A DNA stretch of 64,000 nt from Chlorops oryzae (Eukaryota > Arthropoda > Insecta > Diptera > Chloropidae). Position numbers and translations under genes: made by a program. Below the pieces are notes generated by a model, which saw only the letters and a list, made by a program, of their open reading frames with translations, did no database searches and was not told the origin of the DNA. The stretch is from contig CM035809.1 of the NCBI GenBank assembly GCA_020466095.1, positions 22,083,442-22,147,441 on the forward strand, given 5' to 3'. Shown here one piece after another: positions 55,133 to 64,000 of this stretch (position 1 is its first letter; every line of letters starts with the position of its first letter).

Positions 55133-58100
55133 AGATAACTTCTTTAAATGAAAATTGACAATATTTCTCTTCAGAAATTGTTAAATGATTGTGAGAAAAT
55201 CCGCTACAATGAAAATCAATTAAAGTTTAAAAGGCAGAGTCTGTGTCTTCTTTATCAAAAAGTTTGTTGAGACTTTTATTGAAATTTGTTTTTTCTAAAT
55301 ATCTATAAGACTTTAGACAAATTTGTAACAGTTTTTAAGGGTGGAAAGGTGCATGTTAACACCCTAAGATTCAATTTAATTCAATTTGATTTGAGTGAAC
55401 TTCACTGATAATTTAATTCGCAAGATTTTTTTAGGCATACTTAGTATTTGAATAGGAACTGAGCTTTTTTTCCAAATACGAGCACAATTTATGACTCCAA
55501 AGCAAGTATAGGCAAAGGCCTCTGTTGTCAGAGCTCCTTACATTTTGGTAAGTGATTTATTAATAACTCTAATTTTCTAAGTAAATACATAAATAAATAA
55601 AAGTAATTTTTTCCTCAAAAACACATTCGATATCGATTCAATTGAATAATCACAGTGAATAGAAGTCTTTAGGGAAATTATGAAATGACCACAACTTATT
55701 TATACCTTGCTTACTACCATGCAATCGTTATGCAGCTTGTATATGCCAAAATCCAAAGAAGAAATTCGCTTCTCTCATTTTCTCATCTAAACTAATTCGT
55801 AAAAAGGCATAGAAAGAATCCACTGAAACTAAAAGAGGAGAAAAGCAAGCAGTGTTGACAGCTCAAGGCAGTTTCCCCTTATCTCCCCTAAGAAGAAAAT
55901 TTCTCCTCTTTCAGGTTTTGTGGTTAGTTTTCTAACCACCTATTTTGAGTGCTTTTTAATTGATTTCTGTGCCATCGTTTGAAATGTGGCGATCTTTTAT
56001 ACTATTGTGGATCGACAAAAATGAAATTTTGGCACAATAAGACGATCGTTTTTTTTTATTCAAAGGAGGCTCCATTTTATTTATAAAATCAATAAAAAGA
56101 AGCACTGTTGCTCAAAGAGTTACGGGGATGCTTAGGGAAGAACAATCTGTAAGAGATTTTTTTTTTGTTTTTTGAAGATTTTAAATTCGAATTTCGGGGA
56201 AGTTTAGCCTTATTTCGAGACATTAGGGGGATGTATACACCGAAAACAATGTTTAAGGATAGTTTTATATAATTTATCGACCATTTTGCTCCCAGAAGTA
56301 ACCAATTTTCGATCGAACATCAGTCCTTACCAGCTCCAATCACAAATTGGCTTAATACAAATGAAGAGAACTGTTTTAAGGACTTAAAAGTAGAATATGT
56401 TAACTCTTTTTCTCCTCTTTAAATTTTTGGGGTTCAGGTTATTGAAGCTTCAAAGTTCTAAGCATTTAAATTTTATTATTTTGACACCATTTTTTCTATT
56501 TTTCTTTACTTACTCTTTATCCATGATTGGCTTTACTTCCGATTCGACAGAAAACTTTGAGAATAAATTCTTATGGCTTTCGAATTAGGCGGACGCCCTT
56601 TGAACGTTCTTCTTATAAATTCAAAACTCTGTCCTAAGTAAGCAGCAACCTTTTTTCACTTCAAACACTTTTGACAAAAACTCTCTGAAAGGACACGTGC
56701 AAGGCTAATGTGATTATTGTAAAAAATTCGAACGCTTGCATAGGACTGTTTAAACATATTGAATGCAACTCTGTTTTCTGTTGGCAATGCTGAAAACAGA
56801 ATACTGGTTTATATTATGGTTTTAATATGGGGCTATTGATAGTTGATATAGAGCCATAAAGGAAGTACTCGGCAAAGCTCTGCAAAAATCTAATGATGGG
56901 AGTTTTTAAAGTATTTTTTCTGAATTTTTTTTTTTCACCTTCAGGTTTTCTTACTCAAAATTAAGGTTCTCGAGGATTTTATTAAGCCCGTGATGTCTTG
57001 AAAAAATTTCTAGAATACAACGCTGGAAGTTTGGGAGTCTTCAGAGGCTGTATATTATATCCCCCTTATTCATAATCAAATTTTAAATTTAAAACATTGT
57101 TTAAATTTAGTTTTTTTTATGGAAATTTGACATTTAAACAATAAGGCCTAAAATACCTTAAAATTGAATTTATCTTCCTACATTCAAAACTATAATCTTC
57201 TAAAACCCAAAACTGCGTCCCATAAAAATTACCCTCAGTCTTTTTCTTCGCAATTCTTCTCTCAGTACCAGATAGGTGAGATACCCCTACACTGGTAACA
57301 GTGTAAAATGCACATACATTTATGATACATATTAAAAAGTTTGATACGGATAGAACTGAAAGCTTGTGCCGATCTTACTGCTTAGGAAGCTGAAATTAGG
57401 TAGCCTCAGCAGCTCACTGAACATGCTGATTAGATGTAGCTAAATAAATTTCGCTACTAAAAATAGACTTCACTCAGTCAACATGCTGCGAACACTAAGT
57501 AGATAGGTAGCGCATCATTGAGCCGAATATTATTCAACACTTGCACAACAGAATTATTCCCTCTTCATCAAAATTGAGATCCCCTTTCAATAGAAACAAT
57601 AATTTTAGCCTTAAACAACAAATATTTCCCCTTTTATTTCTTCGCTTTGCAAAGTTCAATAAACTCTTACAATTGAGCATGGATTTTTCTTCGTAATTTC
57701 AACCGTTGAATCATTTAATTTGCAATCCATTTAAACAATATCCGTTAAATTTTCCCTAATTCCTCTGTCATTACCCTTTTTCACTTGCTTCGCTCATTAA
57801 ATTTTCATTCGGTTTGCCACACATTTAAACAATAAAAATAATGATCGAAGCTTGGAAATTGAATTTATTTGCGAACCAAAACTCCACAGTAGCGTAATAA
57901 ATTGCGCTCTATAACCCTTGCATAATTAACGGCCATCGAATTCAATGTTTCGAATCGAAAGCAAAAAAATAAAAAATAAAACTTACAAATTTATGCAACG
58001 AGCAAACATAAAAACCGAATTTATTTTACCATTCATTAGGCAAACACAGTAAATTATTTAAATTAAAATGAAAATTGAAAAATTATAAAAAGATTTTTGC

Positions 58101-58600
58101 CACAACGATTTTAGCAAATATTTACTAAAGTGCTGCCAATAATAATAAATGAATACAAAGCAATTGAACTTTTCAGTTACGTATTAAAGTCAACAACAAC
58201 ATTTTCCCTAAGGCCTTAAAATGTTTTTCATATTTAACTTTAAAATAAAATCCATTCGGAGGGCAGGATAACTGATAGAATTGCATAGTTGCATAGATTT
58301 ACAATTATCGTCCAATATGTCGATTGCAAAGATTTCATTTAAAATGCGTTCACAAACAAGGAGGGCTCCTAAGAAAAGAATTCAATTAAACATGGTCTTG
58401 CAGTTCAACAATTTTCAGTCTATCAAGCTGGAGGTTTTGTTATCAAATTCTAGTAACAATAATACAGAAGTACATATTTTAGAAACACATACATAAATAA
58501 TTTCGACCTTCCTTCTCGTAAGCTAGCATAGAAGAAAAAAAAATCCCTCCACAATATGTCAAACCCAAATTGATCGCAACAATGTTTGAGAAATTTCATT
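55133..58600. other. intergenic, one M1 relic
   Basis: No gene recognised. 57395-57545 holds a decayed M1 MITE (words CAGTCAACATGCTG and GAGCCGAATATTATTCAAC). Confidence 0.5.
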
Positions 58601-58635
58601 TCCTATTTATTACGTTGAGCTAAGCTTAGGCGTTC

Positions 58636-58833
58636 AGTCTCTTTTTAATCGCGAAGTTGTTCGGTCGGTTTTCGAAAGTCGCGGATCGCGGAGTGCTCAG
58701 TGTAGTAAGTGTTTCGAGCAAGTGAATTCGTTTGCCATCTCGCGTTTCTCTCCACACTGCGCTCGTGTGGTGTAAAGAACAAGTCGTTCGTTCTCTGAGT
58801 GCCGAAATGCATCATTAGCAACATGTTGATAAG
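58636..58833 (+). promoter_or_regulatory. Inr/DPE promoter and exon-like cassette, copy 4
   Basis: A of GTTCAGTC at 58636; +28 to +33 reads GGTCGG, five of six to the DPE consensus. Ends GATAAG|GTGAGC (198 nt). Lies outside the 1-kb duplication, so it arose by a separate event. Flank TTTCATTTCCTATTTATTAC is shared with copy 2. Confidence 0.6.
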
Positions 58834-61800
58834 GTGAGCTGTCATTTGTTTTTAATATTTTCATAAATTGGATAACAATGAAAACTTTTCAATAGAATTA
58901 TGTATTAAAGATTGCTCAAAATTGTTATTTTCGGGTATGTGATTGGTTTCCCTTTCGCGGAAAAGGTAATTCAATATCGAAATTAAAGTGATTAATTCCA
59001 CTTTTTTCTAGATAAAGAGGAAAATTAAATTACTTTAATTGAGAATGCATATCGCTAGTTAGAATTTGTGGTAATTCAAATTCCTCCTCAATCTAGAGAA
59101 AGGCAAATCACATCAGTTGGGGAATTGAATTCCCCGGGAAAGGCAAAATAATCACATACCCGATTATGTATGTCAGTTTTTATTAAAACAATTACTATAT
59201 GTATACTATAGATACATACACATTGTATAGCTATGAATGAAAATGTGAAGTTGTTGTTTGGTAATGAATTATTTTTTATGATTACTTAGTTTTTTATATA
59301 AAAGAACTTGCACGTACTTTTTTCACTAGAAGATTTTCTCGCTTTTAGAGCTATATTCACGTCTTAAATCTGACACAATTTCATAGTATTTAGCGACTTC
59401 TTAATGAACATGCATGTTCAGCATATTTTCTTTTTGAGAGGACCGCCAACGAATTTAAAAAGTTCTTTAAAATCGGAGGCCGTTTAAAATCGATCATAAC
59501 TATTATTCCAATTCCAACTTTTTCTAAGCCCTAGATTCAGTTTACACATTGGGAATATTAAAAGATGTTCGCCCATGTTCTACTGCTACTCTTAAGCCAC
59601 AAGTTGATGACATACCACAAAAGTAACAATTACACGATTTCCAAGAAGAAGTAGAACAGTAAGAGAGAACGAGGAATAGATTAGAGCAATTGAACATTTC
59701 AATTATATGTCAGAGAAAACTTCAATGACGTTACTACATCATATTATTTGCATTAGTCTCAAATTTAAAGAAAACACATATCGATAGATGTGCGCCTAAT
59801 CTGTATGCGTCGTCTTGACTCAGCATGAGCTTTTCCCATATGAATATGTTAAGTATAAATGTGCACGCTGTTTCGTGTACAAACATTCTCAATAGAATAC
59901 CCATGTCATTGCAAATGCAACGCAGACACATGCAGCAATATTGAAATTGACATACAAACTACTTATTTATTTATTCGCTCGCATTGAAAGACACATGTCG
60001 ACAAGACAAAATGCAATTTCAAAGCTTCTTTCTCAGAATCGTCTTCGTATGCATGTGTGCTCCTTTATCCTTCCAAATTTTATTGAACGCTGAGCGCAGA
60101 AAATCAATGCAAATATTTCATTCGAGGACGATAAGTAAATGCAACTTTGTTTAGGTTTGCTCTTACGTTGTGCATCTGCAAATCTTCACATGGAATATTT
60201 TCCGGAAAATACCAATTCGTATAAGCCGATTTCACTGCTACGAAGGTAAATAATGCAACGTCTAAACGTCAAGAGTTGACTTAGCTCAATGAGTATTTAC
60301 ATTTGGCACACTTAACAGCCTGTGTACGTTATTATATCGATTCAATATTCAGGCAATAAGGCTTTGAGCGCATTCTCAAAGTTTCTGTTCAATTTCTATA
60401 CATGGAATTTCATGACAGACAAAATGTGCCAACGTTGATCAAAAATTCCAATCAAATTATGGTTTTAAAAGAAGAATTCCTTGTAATTTCAGTTGACTTT
60501 CACCATTTTCTTTATTAAAATATAACGAAAGGACTTTCGAATTGAAAGCGATTGAAAGAAAATGTTTTTAATGAAATCGTTTAAGTAGAACACTTGGCTG
60601 CTCAGAACTCGCATGTTATATTTCAACTTTTCTGTCACAATTGAAGGTCCTTGCTCCCTGTGTGTAATTAAAACAACGACTGTTAATTAATGATCAGAAA
60701 AAAGGAGTGTACCCATAAGGGTAGTAATATAACTGGCATTGGAGCTTGCATGTGTTGACGGTCATACAATGTTGATGTCCTTTTAATTGAAGTGGATTTT
60801 TTAAATAAATAAAATTTTGCCACACAAAAGTTTAAGCAAGGATTACATTTGGCCCAAATTTTTTGACGTTCTTTTATACTTTCTTGAGAAATATAATTAT
60901 CACGAAATTATGCAGGGAACTGTTTTCATGAAAATAGCGACAAATTCCCAAGGAAAATTGTAGGAAAGAAAGAAAACTTTCTTCGAATAGTAATATTGGT
61001 ACTTAGTATAGGACAACTATCTCCAAGTCTCAGGATGATGTTCCCTTCTGTAGGTGCAGTGGTCGGTGTTTCAATAGAATCCATTTCGGTTCTTGGTAAT
61101 TTATCAATGTAGATTTGATTGGTTGACCTTTTCTAAGTTGCTGCCTGGCTGGAAAACTGCCTAGAGAAGTCTGGCGATAAGCATGAGAATAGCTAGATTT
61201 GCCACAATATGGTCTAGACAGTCCGGGACTGACATATCTTGACTCGATTAGGCTTAATCTTGGCCCTACTTTGGCACTGGATAGAATCGCCCTTATACTG
61301 GCGATGACGTGAATACTGGACAAGACCTATGTAGTTTTCCCGGAAGTAAAGTTGTCCGGTCAAGATAGGTCTTAGACAGAAATATACTAGCTAGCCCTAT
61401 TCTAAGCAAAGCATTAACAAATCAGCAAGGGCCTGGCTAGACTTTACTGGACAGGCCCATGATATAAACTAGGCAAATCTAGCCATGGCCCAAACGGGTA
61501 GTTTGTAGTTAGTATTATTTCTTTGGCACTCTCCCTCTCTTTTACTATTTACAGTAGTAAAAGGTTGTTGAGTGTATTAGGGTGTATTGAATACACTGCC
61601 CTAATATCCTCTAAACATTAATAGACGAGAACAGTGAATTTATTTTTCATATAGTTATTGAGGCAATTTCGTATTTACTCGTACATGAAAGATTTTAACC
61701 GTATCCTATCTAACTACTGACATTATTTAAAGGACTTCTTTAGTTTCCTGCTTAGAATAACTTCCAAAGTCTACGCTCTGTCGTCGTTGTCGTTGGGTGG

Positions 61801-63265
61801 GTATGCTTCATCAGAGTGGGTTCCTAATCACGATCAATTCGATATGCCCCAAAATGTTATCGCTGGTTCTCTTTTTTAGAAATAGTGCTTGTCATGCACT
61901 TTCCAGAAACTATGAAACCAGTGATTACTAAATTCCTGGCTCGTATCTATGAACTGTTGCCTCTGCATTTTCCCACAGTCGATCATCGGCAGCCTACCAG
62001 ATTTGACACGCTATGCATTGTTGTAACTAATGGTCACCCTTGATTGTCACCAATTTGCTTACGTTGCTGTTCTTGATCACTCACTTCTCATAGTCTTTGT
62101 GTCAGGTAACGTGAAGTGACTCACAACAAGGTCCTTAATAAAACTAGGTCATGCGTAATCATTGTGGGATAAATATTGAAATGTTCAAAATATATGTCAA
62201 ACAATAATGTATCATATAACTTGATCTCAAATCTATTTCAACTGGTCAGTTTCCATGGATAATATTTTTGCTATCAAGACAAAGAAACGTTCCCATTGTG
62301 ACATTGTCCAAGCCAAATATTCCATCCATAAACAGTAACCTAACTACGAATTGGTATTTTTACCTTGTCAATTACACAATCCCCTTATATTTCTTTTCAA
62401 TAAAAGAGAATTTATTTTGGTCAAAGCAACCAAAGTGAGAATAATACGAAAAATCAAGCAAATTAAATAAATAAAAGAAAAATTCAAGCCACAAAATGTA
62501 TATCATTCAATGTCATAATGTAAAAGAAACGAAAATACATTCAGGTCCTTCGTGACGACTCCAATAAGAACAAAGCCATCCAAATAAAACCCAAATACTG
62601 ACATATTATTTTAACCATTCTAATTTGTTGTATATCGTGAAATGGTTATCCATTTAATGCGATTTGATTTGTTTTCATGTTGACCGACACTTTGCAGGAA
62701 TTAAGATACGAGAAGGAATTCTTGTAACCAAAAGCGGAAGTTGTTATGCGGGCAACTCCCCCAAAACAGTTACCGCAGAAGGGAGGAAGTGACTTGCAAT
62801 CAGTATCCACGGTAATTTTCTTTGGTGATTCCTTCACTTAGATGGCTTGAAGGAAAAGAGGAAGAGAAGATTGAAGTAGGACTGAGGCCTAAAAATGAAT
62901 AGAAGGGAATAGCTTTGAGGCGTTACTGCCTTTTATTTAAGTAAACGTAGAAAACATTCTCAGTTACTGTTGGTTTAAGGAAGTCTTAGTTACGTCATTG
63001 AATCCACTGGTAACATCTTTTGTCGTTTTGTGTGTCAGAAATTGCTGAAACTATCTTTAAGAGATCCGCGATTTTGGAAATGCGATTGCCATGGGTATTA
63101 CGAATAAGTAAGATATAATAGCACTCATATCAAAAGACAAAGAACATGAAACTTTGGGATTATATCCTTTAAAAAATGGTGACACACTCTCCTATAATTG
63201 AGGCTAAAGGATGAGAAACAGGCTAGGTTGGGGCTAGTTGAGCAATAAAAGTTTTCGTTAGTGTT
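58834..63265. other. intergenic, nothing firmly recognised
   Basis: No gene seen. 61030-61510 is less AT-rich and contains several GGACA-GACCTA and CTAGGC/GCCTAG words in both directions, possibly a decayed foldback, but I cannot draw its ends. Confidence 0.4.
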
Positions 63266-63785
63266 AATAGTGGCGTTCAACGACTGGTGTTATGTGCGAT
63301 AAAAAGATAAACGACCGCTTAAAATCCAAAATTTACCACACAGTCATCAGGACAGTCGCTCTTTTTAGTACCGAATGTCTACCAGCAACGAAAGTAGCAG
63401 AAAGAAAGGTTAGTGTTATGGAAACAAAGATGCTTCGCTGGATATCCGGACTCACTCGTCTTGATCATGTCCCAAACGTAGAACATCCGTAGACGCTATG
63501 GAGTTGCGCCAATTATTGGGAAAATGCGAGAAGCAAGGCTACGCTGGTATGGAAACGTCCTGAGGGCAAGTGAGGAGACTTTGGCAAAGAAAGGCTACGC
63601 ACTGGAAATTCAAGGTCACAGAAAACGGGGGCGTCCGAAACAGCGCTGGATGGACACAATAAAATGTGACCTAGAGGCTGTAGGACTTACCTCGGATGAT
63701 GCAACCGACAGAACAAAATGGAGGAACTGGTCGCGTTTTGCGGACCCCGGGAAAGACCGGGATAGTTAAGCACGCAAGAAGAAGA
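63266..63785 (+). mobile_element. RTE-type LINE 3' end, truncated and frameshifted
   Basis: Starts abruptly at GGCGTTCAACGACTGG (5' truncation) and encodes the same C-terminal region as 29394-29870: CDKKINDRLKSKIYHT, MLRWISGLTR, RLRWYGNVLR, RKRGRPKQRW, TKWRNW. A one-base insertion near 63480 (GTAGAACATC against GTAAACATC) splits it into two frames. Ends AAGCACGCAAGAAGAAGAAG, the family's 3' tail. Confidence 0.88.
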
Positions 63786-64000
63786 AGTTGGTGTTAATAG
63801 GAAAATTTGAATTATTTTCTCTTGAGGTACACTTACACTATTTTAAAAGTAGAACAAAAAGATAAGAATAATTTTGAACAGAAATATTGAATCTAATCCT
63901 GAGGTTGGTACAATCGAATCTGGAATCTGGAATCTGAACGAATCCCTGAAATAATGAACAGCTGGAAACTGTGAACGCTTTTTTGTTACACGGACTGTTC

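Overview
The window reads as AT-rich intron and intergenic DNA of a fly (Diptera, probably a higher fly). The reasons are: a split biogenic-amine GPCR with fly-type residues; TATA-poor Inr/DPE core promoters; a mariner of the Himar1/irritans group; RTE- and I-like LINE ends; and short interspersed repeats carrying a (GACA)n plus 'ACATG-CTA-ATCGA' phrase that I know from other fly genomes. Species cannot be named from sequence alone.

Layout. 0-26 kb is gene-poor and packed with mobile-element debris: copies of a two-hairpin repeat (F1), one split by a 445-bp solo LTR with a 5-bp target duplication; several foldback MITEs; tRNA-derived SINE heads; a nest of mariner inside a pogo-like MITE inside a second hairpin repeat (F2) at 18.0-20.9 kb; and a 7 x 113-bp minisatellite at 22 kb. 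26-31 kb has a possible promoter and a 5'-truncated RTE LINE. 31.6-44.7 kb holds a complete five-exon aminergic receptor, best matched to the alpha2-adrenergic-like octopamine receptor (717 aa, every exon joins in phase). An intronless HSP10/GroES-like gene sits antisense in its intron 1, and intron 4 carries an ~850-bp TTGG microsatellite grown next to a SINE tail. 45.5-54.2 kb has a divergent importin-4/Kap123-like HEAT-repeat gene on the minus strand with two apparent single-base frameshifts, plus a ~1-kb direct duplicate of its 5' part. The last 10 kb is mostly anonymous, ending in another RTE fragment.

The most unusual pattern is a ~200-nt exon-like cassette present four times on the plus strand (6.2, 46.2, 53.9 and 58.6 kb). 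Each copy starts at a TCAGTC initiator, has a DPE-like element at +28/+29, and ends in a GT splice donor. They could be duplicated first exons of one gene or the promoter end of an unrecognised mobile element.

The receptor would sense octopamine or tyramine at the plasma membrane; the HSP10-like protein would cap mitochondrial HSP60; the importin would carry cargo into the nucleus. Nothing in the sequence links the three functionally.
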